DNA from: RGIG990 sp045589455
GTDB lineage: Bacteria > Verrucomicrobiota > Kiritimatiellia > RFP12 > UBA3636
DNA length: 27,101 bases
Assembly (NCBI GenBank): GCA_045589455.1
Contig: JAZNPC010000096.1
Span: 1-27,101 of the forward strand
Reading direction: 5' to 3'
Numbering within the stretch: position 1 is the first letter of the stretch; each line of letters begins with the position of its first letter. Of this stretch, positions 15,540 to 23,129 are shown piece after piece. The position numbers and the translations under genes are program-made. The notes below the pieces were generated by a model, which worked only from the letters and a program-made list of their open reading frames with translations, did no database searches and was not told where the DNA came from.

Positions 15540-15567
15540 GTTGTGCGCTGCGGCGCGTGCGGCGCAG
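15540..15567 (+). repeat. 28-bp GC-rich spacer repeat, copy 3 (before gspD)
   Basis: It differs from copies 1 and 2 by one base (T to G in the right arm), which turns a G-U pair of the stem into a mismatch. It is alone here, without the A+B composite found before the other two copies. Confidence 0.85.
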
Positions 15568-15602
15568 GAATAGAATTTAAGTTTTAAATTAAAGGTGAAA
15601 AT

Positions 15603-17660
15603 ATGAATAGAAATAAATTAGTTACAGGTATCAGTCTACTATTTTGTGTGAGCACAATATTTGCAAATGATCCTACTGCAGCACCAGAGAAGCTTGCTGA
15701 TGAGATAAAGGCTCAGCTAACAGAGCTTCAGAGCTTCTCTCTTGGGGCTTTGGTATGTGGTCAGGCAGATGGTGGTGTGGCAATTATTAATGCACCAAAT
15801 GGCAAGAGCTTCTTTATTCGACCAAATTCTTCTATCCAGTATGAGTATTCTGGTGTGCCAATTAAGCTTGATATCAAATCTATCACAGCTGAGGGTGTAC
15901 AACTAGAGGCTCCAACACTAAATCAGGAGCTTTGGATAGGTACAAGCTATAAGCTAGCAAATAATGCTGCTATGTCTGAAGCTAAGGAGGGTTGTCTAAC
16001 ACATGTTGAGGCAAATAACTTTGAGCTAGGTCAGCTTGTACGCCTACTATCTGAGCAGGTTGGAGTGAATATCTCTGCATCACAAAAGGCTGCAAAAATA
16101 CCAGTTTCCGTATTTCTACGCAATGTACCAATCAATGTTGTGGTTGAGGAGCTATGTAGAGCACATAACCTATGGTATCGTGCTGACGATAAGACAGGTA
16201 TAGTTCGCATTACAACAATGGCAGAGTATGAGGGTAGCCTACAAACCTTCCGCGAGGAGCAAACCCGCACATTTACTCTTCTTTATCCAAATGTTGTAGA
16301 GATTGCCTCTGTAATCTATGGTCTATATCCAGAACGCGTATATCTAACTCTTGGTGAGGAAGATATATTAGATGATGAACTAAGTGACCTAAGTCGTCGC
16401 TTTGAGCGCTTGGAGATGATAGATTCAGCTAGCGCAGGTTCTTTCTTAACTATTGATCCTGGAAATATTTCTGTTCGTGGTTCTAACACAGATACCTTTA
16501 ATTCGTCTGATAACAATAATCATAATCTTTCTGATGAATATTCAAATCAAGAGAGCTTTAGTGGGATGACTCCTGAAGCAGCAGCACAATTAGAGGCTGC
16601 ACGCGGTGATGAAGCAGAATTTCGTAAGAGATTAGATTTATTCCGTAATCAAGCTCCAAGCATTTTTGTTACAATTAGCCGTAAGAATAATATCATGATT
16701 GTTCGCACAAGCGATCCAAAGGTGATGGATGAGATTGCAGAGCTAATTAAGAAGCTAGATGTTGCCACACCTAGCGTAATGCTTGAGATGAAGATAGTTC
16801 AGGTTACTCTTGATGATGAGTTTAATTCAACCTTTGAGTATGAAATAAATTCAGACAACACAATCAATGGAAATCTATATTCCTCAGTGGCAGGCTTCCC
16901 AGGCTTCAATCCTTTAGCTAATACTCCTCGCACTGATTCCTTCTCATATTCTTTGATTAGCGATAAATTTAGTGCTCGTATTCAATTACTAGAGAAGGAT
17001 GGCAAAGCAAAGGTTATCGCTACACCAACACTTCTTATTGCTAACAATGAGGTTTCACGCATCTTTATAGGAGAGGAAAGACCAATCACAACTGGTGTAA
17101 CAATGGAGCCAGTGATGGGAACAATAGATGGTATGACATCTACTATTGGCTACACAGTTGAGCCACAAATTGAAATGACACCTATTGGCACAACACTTGT
17201 AATCGCTCCAAATATCAATGCAGACCGTAGTGTAATGCTACGCTTAATGCAGGAGGAATCATCTGTTAGGGAGAATGGTGGCTCTATCCCTTATGGCAAT
17301 GCAAGCTCATTGCAGACATACAGCGTCGACACCATTCAGTCTCGACGCATTAGTGGCACATTTATAACTCAGGATGGAATGCTAGCAGGTATTGGTGGCT
17401 TGATTACAGAGACAGAGGTAGAGCAGATTTCTAAAATACCAATTTTGGGAGACATCCCTTTGCTCGGTTTCTTGTTCCGTAGTACAGAAAAAGTTACACA
17501 ACGTACAGAGTTGATTATTTTGATTCGCCCACATGTTATTTGCACTCCATTGGAGAGTGAGCGTGCAACGAGCGAGCTATTGGAGCGCATAGCTCCAAAG
17601 ACAACTGAGGCGCTATCCACCAATAGCCTAGACTCTGCTGAGAGCAAGCCAGCAGAGTAG
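15603..17660 (+). CDS. gspD: Secretin GspD/PilQ, outer-membrane channel
   Basis: A signal peptide (about 1-21, cut near FAN) is followed by an N0/STN-like domain (residues 134-205: HVEANNFELGQLVRLLSEQV, then IPVSVFLRNVPINVVVEELC), N1-like repeats including RTFTLLYPNVVEIASVI, and a Ser/Asn-rich insert near 290-320. The secretin domain follows: VMLEMKIVQVTLDDEF, KVIATPTLLIANNEVSRIFIG, and the C-terminal signature GIGGLITETEVEQ through KIPILGDIPLLGFLF to TELIILIRPHVI. The protein would form a multimeric outer-membrane pore for secreted proteins or a pilus. At 685 residues it is of normal size. The ATG follows AAAGGTG by six bases. It is the last gene of the operon; no separate pilotin or GspC was seen. 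Confidence 0.94.
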   Translation: MNRNKLVTGISLLFCVSTIFANDPTAAPEKLADEIKAQLTELQSFSLGALVCGQADGGVAIINAPNGKSFFIRPNSSIQYEYSGVPIKLDIKSITAEGVQLEAPTLNQELWIGTSYKLANNAAMSEAKEGCLTHVEANNFELGQLVRLLSEQVGVNISASQKAAKIPVSVFLRNVPINVVVEELCRAHNLWYRADDKTGIVRITTMAEYEGSLQTFREEQTRTFTLLYPNVVEIASVIYGLYPERVYLTLGEEDILDDELSDLSRRFERLEMIDSASAGSFLTIDPGNISVRGSNTDTFNSSDNNNHNLSDEYSNQESFSGMTPEAAAQLEAARGDEAEFRKRLDLFRNQAPSIFVTISRKNNIMIVRTSDPKVMDEIAELIKKLDVATPSVMLEMKIVQVTLDDEFNSTFEYEINSDNTINGNLYSSVAGFPGFNPLANTPRTDSFSYSLISDKFSARIQLLEKDGKAKVIATPTLLIANNEVSRIFIGEERPITTGVTMEPVMGTIDGMTSTIGYTVEPQIEMTPIGTTLVIAPNINADRSVMLRLMQEESSVRENGGSIPYGNASSLQTYSVDTIQSRRISGTFITQDGMLAGIGGLITETEVEQISKIPILGDIPLLGFLFRSTEKVTQRTELIILIRPHVICTPLESERATSELLERIAPKTTEALSTNSLDSAESKPAE

Positions 17661-17703
17661 TATTGCGCGCACATTGCGTGTAGGTGGGAGTGCGTTGCGC
17701 CGC

Positions 17704-17792
17704 GTGCGTAAGGCGAGGACGCCTTTAATCCCGGGATCACACGGGCGGTGAACGCCTCGTGTGTCGTAAGTGTTGGATTTGAAATCCAACAC
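17704..17792. repeat. Family E hairpin chain, copy 2
   Basis: It holds AAGGCG-agga-CGCCTT (17710-17725), a CACACG...CGTGTG hairpin around GGCG-gtgaa-CGCC (17738-17763), and the perfect TGTTGGATT-tga-AATCCAACA (17771-17791). The linker GTCGTAAGTG (17763-17772) is the inverse of CACTTACGG in copies 1 and 3. It lies directly after the gspD stop. Confidence 0.85.
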
Positions 17793-17802
17793 CCCGTAGT
17801 CA

Positions 17803-17888
17803 GTATGAGCGGAGCCCGCACATACCCCGGAGCCGTGAAAACCGGGGACGGCTCTCGTCCTTCATCTATCGTGAAGGATTTACACCCG
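17803..17888 (-). repeat. GAGCC hairpin plus family D second subtype, minus orientation
   Basis: GTATGAGCG-gagcc-CGCACATAC (17803-17825) corresponds to GTACGAGTG-gagcc-CACTCGTAC at 6536-6558: same loop, different stem, one mismatch here. It is followed by CCCCGG...CCGGGG (17825-17847) and TCCTTCA...TGAAGGA (17858-17878), nearly identical to 6558-6621. Confidence 0.8.
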
Positions 17889-17967
17889 TTTGGTGGAGGC
17901 AACCCGTTCTCTAATGCAAATATGAATTAGTGCATTGGACTCATAAAAATTTTATTTACTTATTGTT

Positions 17968-18061
17968 GCACAAGAGTGAGGCTTGCTCTCGGGAATGGGT
18001 GTGAACCCTCAAGCGTAGCGAAAGAGGGCGGTAGTCGTCCCCGATTCCCACATATCCGGGG
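17968..18061 (+). repeat. Family D structured repeat, copy 4
   Basis: It keeps the GCTTGCTCTCGGGAATGGG entry, CCCTC (18006-18010) / GAGGG (18024-18028) and CCCCG (18039-18043) / CGGGG (18057-18061). It forms an inverted pair with the second-subtype copy at 17825-17888, about 80 bases of unremarkable sequence apart. Confidence 0.85.
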
Positions 18062-18182
18062 TGCAGGCGGGCTTCCGCGTGCACTGACGACGGGGTGACG
18101 GGCTTCAAGCCCGTCACTTACGGTGCATGGAGCGTTCTCGCTCCATGCGATTTAGGGTTTATGAACGTTCATCGTTCATAAA
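18062..18182. repeat. Family E hairpin chain, copy 3, next to the transposase
   Basis: Three perfect ten-base-pair hairpins follow one another: GTGACGGGCT-tca-AGCCCGTCAC (18095-18117), GCATGGAGCG-ttct-CGCTCCATGC (18125-18148) and TTTATGAACG-ttcat-CGTTCATAAA (18158-18182). CACTTACGGTGCA links the first two. The last hairpin ends 80 bases before the RAYT start codon. The array is abruptly followed by AT-rich sequence. Confidence 0.9.
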
Positions 18183-18262
18183 TAAACAATTGATATTAAT
18201 TATAATATCTGTTAATATATTCTTATATTTAAATAAATCAAACGAATTGAAATCACATAGCT

Positions 18263-19003
18263 ATGAATACAAATATAAAAATAAATAACGATATATTGTC
18301 ATCAATTCATGACATAAAAATATCTACCGATATAATTAACAACGAAGTTTCATTAGAAGAAGATAATATTATAAACCCCAAATTTCTCTCAAGTTTTGGA
18401 GACATAGTTGTTACAAATAAAAAAAATCCACATATACACATACACCAAGATAATACAGTTTGTTTTGTTACATTTAGACTAAACGATTCTATTCCAGAAG
18501 AAAAATATCGACGATATTTTTTAGCAATGAGTAATAATATAAAACAGAACAACTTTTTGATGTATGATTTTGGTGAAATTACATACAATCAAAATGGATA
18601 TGACGAGATCTTTTTAGATATGGGGCATGGTAGTTGCATTTTAAAATATCCACATATAAAAGAAATAGTTAAAGATTCATTATTTTATTATAATAAAGTT
18701 AGGTATGATTTACATAGTTATGTAATAATGCCAAATCACGTACATATATTATTTTCTTGTCGTAAAGGATATTATTTACAGAAAATTGTCCATGCATGGA
18801 AAAGCTATACTTCACATATGATTAATAAGAAAAGCTCTACAAGTGGAGCTGTTTGGAATTATAAATATTGGGATAGGTTAATCCGAAGTGAAAAACACTA
18901 TGTGTATGTTTTAAAGTACATTTACAATAATAATCCTAAAGGCGCTTGGTTTCATCCAAAGATTCTTGAAAAATATTCAAGCGTATTGAATTTTGAAGGT
19001 TGA
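18263..19003 (+). CDS. REP-associated tyrosine transposase (RAYT, Y1_Tnp family)
   Basis: This 246-residue protein has the Y1 transposase layout: CFVTFRLNDSIPEEKYRRY (67-85), the HUH core YVIMPNHVHILF (153-164; H159 and H161), and WDRLIRSEKHY...YIYNNNPKGAW near the end, where Y219 in the YI-x-x-NP context is the candidate nucleophile. Such single-domain relatives of IS200/IS605 TnpA act on single-stranded REP hairpins. The first 60 residues are an extension without recognisable domain, longer than in short RAYTs. The gene is markedly AT-rich compared with the neighbouring operon, consistent with transfer or a different selective history. It has no clear ribosome-binding site. It is immediately preceded by family D and E hairpin arrays, its likely substrates; no IS-type ends flank it. 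Confidence 0.9.
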   Translation: MNTNIKINNDILSSIHDIKISTDIINNEVSLEEDNIINPKFLSSFGDIVVTNKKNPHIHIHQDNTVCFVTFRLNDSIPEEKYRRYFLAMSNNIKQNNFLMYDFGEITYNQNGYDEIFLDMGHGSCILKYPHIKEIVKDSLFYYNKVRYDLHSYVIMPNHVHILFSCRKGYYLQKIVHAWKSYTSHMINKKSSTSGAVWNYKYWDRLIRSEKHYVYVLKYIYNNNPKGAWFHPKILEKYSSVLNFEG

Positions 19004-19025
19004 TTCGTCACGACTGCGGATGCTG

Positions 19026-19031
19026 TATAAT
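19026..19031 (+). promoter_or_regulatory. Possible -10 element in the 19004-19184 gap
   Basis: A perfect TATAAT occurs here, with TTGATT 20 bases upstream at 19000-19005, a long spacer. It could serve the following gene, which starts 154 bases on. The rest of the gap shows no repeats or RNA genes. Confidence 0.3.
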
Positions 19032-19184
19032 TTTGTTTTTGATTTGTGGGGGAAAGTGACATTGCCTATTTAGGATTAAACTGCTACTTCTAATAAAACT
19101 GCTATTGAGAAACGAATATATATTTTAAAGACATGTTAAACCTTTGCATTTTTAGAAGGAATTTTTATTACGTAGGATACATTT

Positions 19185-20807
19185 ATGTATGAAGTAAATG
19201 ATATTATAGAAGATGGTGTTAGAGATCACGATAGGGCGAAGAGTTTTGGTGAATATAAATTTGCTAAGCTCCAATTACAGCGTTTGTCTGGTTCAATTCT
19301 TGCCGTGCTTATTCCTCTATTGTGCATTGGTTTCCCGGTAACTTTAGAATCAAAAAATTTTGGAAAAATGGAAGCTCCTACCCCACATCTAGTAAAAGTA
19401 GAAATGGTAGACGTGACAGAGATGGAGATTGAGGAAGAGCCTCCTCCACCTTCAAGAGAGGTGAAAAATGAGCCAATAGATACTGATTCTGATGGTCCAG
19501 CTTCGGATTTTATTACACCTGATATGACAAGTGTTGTTAATGTTGCTACATTCTCACCAGAGCAAGAAGAGGCTAGTACGGAAAAACTTTTTTTAAGTTC
19601 TATTATGATCTCTAGCATTGTTAATTTGCGTTGTTTACCAGATCAGCGTGGTGCAGCTCTTGGTCGTTTTGGTGGTTCTGCAGCTGGTGAGGCAACTGTG
19701 ATGCGTGCATTACGTTGGCTAAAAATGAAGCAAAATGCGGATGGTTCATGGGGAGATAGACATCAAACAGCAATGACAGGTTTTGCAATTTTGACATATC
19801 TTGCTCATGGTGAAACACCAACTTTAGAGTGTGAAGAATTTGGTGAGACAGTTCGGAAGGGTATCAAATATTTAACAGATAATGTAAAAGACAATGGTAT
19901 GTTTACGCAGGTTGATGGCAACTACTATGCACAGCTAATTGGTGCATATGCATTGTCAGAAGCTTATGCGATGACTCATTCTCCTGCTGTTAAATCTGCT
20001 GCAGAAAGGGCTGTTCGAGTGATTATCAATGGACAGCAAGAGGGTGGAGGCTTTGACTATAAGCTAGTAAAAAATTCTTATCGTAATGACTTGTCCTATT
20101 CTGCCTGGGCAACTCAGGCAATCAAGGCTGCTCATCTAGCAGGGCTTGATATCACTGAGTTTCGTGGCTATGTAGAGGTTGATTTGTTGGATGAGGCTTA
20201 CGAAAAGTGTAAAAATGGTATTCGCGAGAATTGCATTAAAGGTTCTTCTGGATATAGTGGTGCCTTTAGTTATGTTGCGTCTCAAGGAAACACACATGTT
20301 GGCTTGACAGGTGCTGGTGTTTTTTGCTTACAGCTTTTAGGTGATGCTAATTGCTATGAAGTAAAGAGAGGTCTTGATTTTCTAGATGGTTGTACATTCT
20401 CTTTTGATGATTGGGGAAATCAACCATATCCAAAAGGTGATAATCCAAGTCCAATTTATTATTGGTACTATATTACACAGGCTAAGTTCCATGCTGGTGG
20501 TTCTCGTTGGCAAAGCTGGAACAAGATGTTCCAAAGAGAATTAATCATACGTCAGAATATAATTCCAGCTGCGATTGCTGATCCAAATGGAAATATGCGT
20601 GATGTCGGTTATTGGCAAAGTCCTTCAGAGTCAGAATCTTATCGTGGTGGTGGCAGAGCAGCTCTATGGAAGGATATCATGGATACATGCTTGTGCACAC
20701 TTCAGCTAGAGGTATATTATCGTTATCAACCTTCCTTCCAAACATCAACAGCTACTGATAGTGCTGTAGTTGATGAGGATGAAGAAGAAATTACAATTTC
20801 ATTCTAA
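19185..20807 (+). CDS. Membrane-anchored terpenoid-cyclase-fold (squalene-cyclase-like) protein
   Basis: This 540-residue protein has a short cytoplasmic N-terminus, one membrane helix (35-52), an acidic proline-containing stretch (VEMVDVTEMEIEEEPPPPS, 72-90) reminiscent of TonB-type linkers, a low-complexity region to about 150, and then an alpha/alpha-toroid domain. Prenyltransferase/squalene-oxidase-type repeats are visible: MRALRWLKMKQNADGSWG (173-190), IKYLTDNVKDNGMF, and AVRVIINGQQEGGGFDYK. The catalytic DxDD of squalene-hopene cyclases is not seen, so a structural or binding role outside the membrane is more likely than terpene cyclisation. Related proteins are common in PVC bacteria, with function unknown. 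AGGA (19173-19176) lies eight bases before the ATG. A terminator follows. Confidence 0.75.
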   Translation: MYEVNDIIEDGVRDHDRAKSFGEYKFAKLQLQRLSGSILAVLIPLLCIGFPVTLESKNFGKMEAPTPHLVKVEMVDVTEMEIEEEPPPPSREVKNEPIDTDSDGPASDFITPDMTSVVNVATFSPEQEEASTEKLFLSSIMISSIVNLRCLPDQRGAALGRFGGSAAGEATVMRALRWLKMKQNADGSWGDRHQTAMTGFAILTYLAHGETPTLECEEFGETVRKGIKYLTDNVKDNGMFTQVDGNYYAQLIGAYALSEAYAMTHSPAVKSAAERAVRVIINGQQEGGGFDYKLVKNSYRNDLSYSAWATQAIKAAHLAGLDITEFRGYVEVDLLDEAYEKCKNGIRENCIKGSSGYSGAFSYVASQGNTHVGLTGAGVFCLQLLGDANCYEVKRGLDFLDGCTFSFDDWGNQPYPKGDNPSPIYYWYYITQAKFHAGGSRWQSWNKMFQRELIIRQNIIPAAIADPNGNMRDVGYWQSPSESESYRGGGRAALWKDIMDTCLCTLQLEVYYRYQPSFQTSTATDSAVVDEDEEEITISF

Positions 20808-20828
20808 TAAAAGCGACAACAAGAAAAA

Positions 20829-20852
20829 GGCACCCATCGGGTGTCTTTTTTT
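20829..20852 (+). terminator. Rho-independent terminator after the cyclase-fold gene
   Basis: GGCACCC (20829-20835) pairs with GGGTGTC (20839-20845) over a three-base loop, followed by seven T. It lies 21 bases after the stop codon. The rest of the gap to 21058 is AT-rich with a GTTT-rich run and no gene. Confidence 0.85.
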
Positions 20853-21058
20853 ACATTCAATGAGTGTTATGGCAGGAAGCGTTGTTTTTGGGGTTTGTTT
20901 GTTTGTTTTTGTTATTTTACTTGCAAGAAACTAAATTTTGATGTATGTTAATGTTGTTGTTGATTTAATGGATGTGTTAAATTTCCTTCCAGTAAGCAAA
21001 ACCAATTCGATATTTTACGTGAAAGTCTTTCTTATAGCACATCGAAATGGAGGTCTAT

Positions 21059-21463
21059 ATGTATAATTTGCCACAGAATAATAGTCAAACGACATCAACA
21101 ATTGTTGTTTATGGATATAATGAGCCATTTCTCTTAAATCCGTCTGTAGGTATTTATGTAGATGGTTTAAAGCTTGGTGTGGTTGGGCGTGGCGGTTGTA
21201 CAACAATCAAATTAAATAGAAATGCAACAATAGTTTTTAAATGTAGCTTTAGAACGGCTTTCATTAATATTGTTGCTGGTCATGATTATCAAATATTACT
21301 ATCATTTGATCGTGTTACTGGTACATTGAATGCGTATCCATCGACAAATGAAACATTTGTGCAAGATAGAAATTATTTAATGCAGAAGGATAATAATTCA
21401 TGGATTTTTATTGCATTTTTTATCCTTGGTATGCTTATGTTGCTTGCTCTTTGTAAATTGTAA
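21059..21463 (+). CDS. Small C-terminally anchored protein of unknown function
   Basis: This 134-residue protein has a soluble, beta-rich-looking N-terminal part and one hydrophobic helix at the end (SWIFIAFFILGMLMLLALC), so it is probably tail-anchored. The segment VGIYVDGLKLGVVGRGGCTTIKL followed by AGHDYQILLSF resembles PEGA- or DUF2846-like small beta-sandwich domains (idg-x-x-v-g followed by g-x-x-y), but this is a weak impression. An in-frame ATG at 21047 exists; 21059 is chosen because GGAGG (21049-21053) ends five bases before it. It is convergent with truA; only 66 bases separate the two stop codons, and no strong terminator is visible there. Confidence 0.6.
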   Translation: MYNLPQNNSQTTSTIVVYGYNEPFLLNPSVGIYVDGLKLGVVGRGGCTTIKLNRNATIVFKCSFRTAFINIVAGHDYQILLSFDRVTGTLNAYPSTNETFVQDRNYLMQKDNNSWIFIAFFILGMLMLLALCKL

Positions 21464-21529
21464 AAAAATGACTACGCCACTTCGCATTCTATGGTAAATT
21501 CAAGAATATAGCTACTAAATTTAGGCTTA

Positions 21530-22312
21530 TCAGTAATTGACTTTGTATAGGGAAAGTCCACGAGCAGGAGCTGTTTCGACAATTGCTGTGCGCTCCTTAG
21601 AGTCCATAATTACTTGAACAAAGTCAGGCTCAAATTTCCCTTCTCCGACAGAGATAAGTACACCAGAAAGGCTGCGTACCATTTTGTAAAGAAATCCATT
21701 GCCTGTGAAGCGTAGCTCTAATATTGGTCCTTCTTCTACAAAATCAATAGAGTAGACATGGCGAACCGTTGTTTCTACCTCGCGGTTTGGATTTGCAGTA
21801 AATGCAGCAAAATCATGTTCACCAATTAGAATAGAGGCAGCCTGCTTCATCTTTTCAATGTTTAATGGCTTTGATACATGAGCACATGTGCGCATGTGCA
21901 TGGGGTGCATTACTTCATCATTGTAGATGCGATAGCGATATTCTTTGCTATGAGCGGTGCGTCTTGCGTGGAAGTTGTTATTTACGCGTTCTACATCAAG
22001 TATGCGAACATCGTAAGGAAGCCAACGATTAAGTGCCTTTCGAAGCTGAAAGCAAGGCATATCACGCTCTAAATCAAAGTGAGCAACTTGTCCAAATGCA
22101 TGAACACCAGCATCTGTTCTACCACTTCCATGGATGACAACCTCGGCACCTTCAGGAGCTAGACGACGCACAGCGTCTTCAATAGTCTCTTGGACAGTTC
22201 TTAAACCAGGCTGTTTTTGCCAGCCCTTAAAGTCTGTGCCATCATAGGCTACTGTAACACGATAGCGTGGTATCGTGTGCTCCAGTTTTTCTTCCATAGA
22301 TTCACTCATCAT
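21530..22312 (-). CDS. truA: tRNA pseudouridine synthase A
   Basis: TruA converts uridines 38-40 of tRNA anticodon arms to pseudouridine. VTVAYDGTDFKGWQKQPG, the catalytic GSGRTDAGVHAFGQVAHF (nucleophile is the D of RTDAG), and TGNGFLYKMVRSLSGVLISVGEG near the end are diagnostic. The frame is open to an ATG at 22354, but the extra 14 residues are not family-like and place the catalytic Asp about 20 residues later than in E. coli TruA. In-frame ATGs at 22312, 22309 and 22297 fit better; TATAAT abuts the 22312 ATG, so a leaderless start at 22297 is also possible. None has a good ribosome-binding site. It lies 33 or more bases after pgsA, last in the minus-strand cluster. Confidence 0.92.
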   Translation of the reverse strand: MMSESMEEKLEHTIPRYRVTVAYDGTDFKGWQKQPGLRTVQETIEDAVRRLAPEGAEVVIHGSGRTDAGVHAFGQVAHFDLERDMPCFQLRKALNRWLPYDVRILDVERVNNNFHARRTAHSKEYRYRIYNDEVMHPMHMRTCAHVSKPLNIEKMKQAASILIGEHDFAAFTANPNREVETTVRHVYSIDFVEEGPILELRFTGNGFLYKMVRSLSGVLISVGEGKFEPDFVQVIMDSKERTAIVETAPARGLSLYKVNY

Positions 22313-22387
22313 ATTATACAAGCAGTGCGCCATGTTAGAACCTAGCGCACGCATCTACCACACATCTAACCTTTTAATTTTTACCTA

Positions 22388-23059
22388 TTACTTATTCTTG
22401 GGTCCTGCCATACGCAAGTATGGAAGATAATCTTTGGTGTATGTGATTGTGGTAATAATAGTAATTGCAAGGAATGATATTTCTAAAACAAGTGGTACGA
22501 CTTGTCCAATCTTTATAGCATTAGGTATCACTTGGCAACCTAGATACCAATGGACAAATATCATTATTGGAAAACCAATAAATGTACGTAGCTTTCCAAG
22601 AAATGCTGCCTTAACTTCAGCACCATAATCGGAGCCAACAACGCGCATAAATGTGACCCAATGATCTCGGAGTAGGGCAATTACATCTATTGCTAGCAAT
22701 ATGAGTGCTTGGTAAAGCATTTCATTTGATTTTGTCTGGCAATAAATGTAAAGCGCAATAAACGTTGCAGCAGGGAAAACTACAGCAAAGAATATTTTAT
22801 CCATCAATGGGTCTGCGAGAGCGCCAAATTTAGATGTTACATTCCACTTACGAGCTAGCTTACCATCAAATAAATCTGTGAATGCAGATAGAACCATGAG
22901 AACTAATGCAGAATACAAAAGAAGATTTGATGGAGTAAAGGCATTTAATATTGCCAATGTTCCTCCGATTAAGATTAGAGGAGCACGAACAAATGTTAAA
23001 AACGAAACAAATGCGAATTGGCGTTTTTGTTTTGATGTTAGACTAATTTCTTTGTTCAT
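22388..23059 (-). CDS. pgsA: CDP-alcohol phosphatidyltransferase, PgsA-like
   Basis: The catalytic signature is complete: D62-x2-D65-G66-x2-A69-R70-x8-G79-x3-D83-x3-D87. Several hydrophobic helices surround it, fitting an integral membrane enzyme that transfers a phosphatidyl group from CDP-diacylglycerol to an alcohol. Glycerol-3-phosphate (PgsA, phosphatidylglycerol synthesis) is the likeliest acceptor from size (223 residues), but the acceptor cannot be fixed from sequence alone. The start has AAGG eight bases upstream and a TATAAT just before that, so it may also have its own promoter within the cluster. The gap to the upstream gene is 70 bases. Confidence 0.85.
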   Translation of the reverse strand: MNKEISLTSKQKRQFAFVSFLTFVRAPLILIGGTLAILNAFTPSNLLLYSALVLMVLSAFTDLFDGKLARKWNVTSKFGALADPLMDKIFFAVVFPAATFIALYIYCQTKSNEMLYQALILLAIDVIALLRDHWVTFMRVVGSDYGAEVKAAFLGKLRTFIGFPIMIFVHWYLGCQVIPNAIKIGQVVPLVLEISFLAITIITTITYTKDYLPYLRMAGPKNK

Positions 23060-23129
23060 AGCTAACCTTATTTATTATAGCCTGAATTATGCTATTAGGT
23101 GAAATGTCAGTTTTATAGGAATATATAAA

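Noticed and set aside
18263..19003. Complete IS200/IS605 insertion sequence
   Set aside because: The protein has RAYT-type features and an N-terminal extension, there is no TnpB, and no left-end/right-end pair bounding the gene could be found; hairpins are only upstream.
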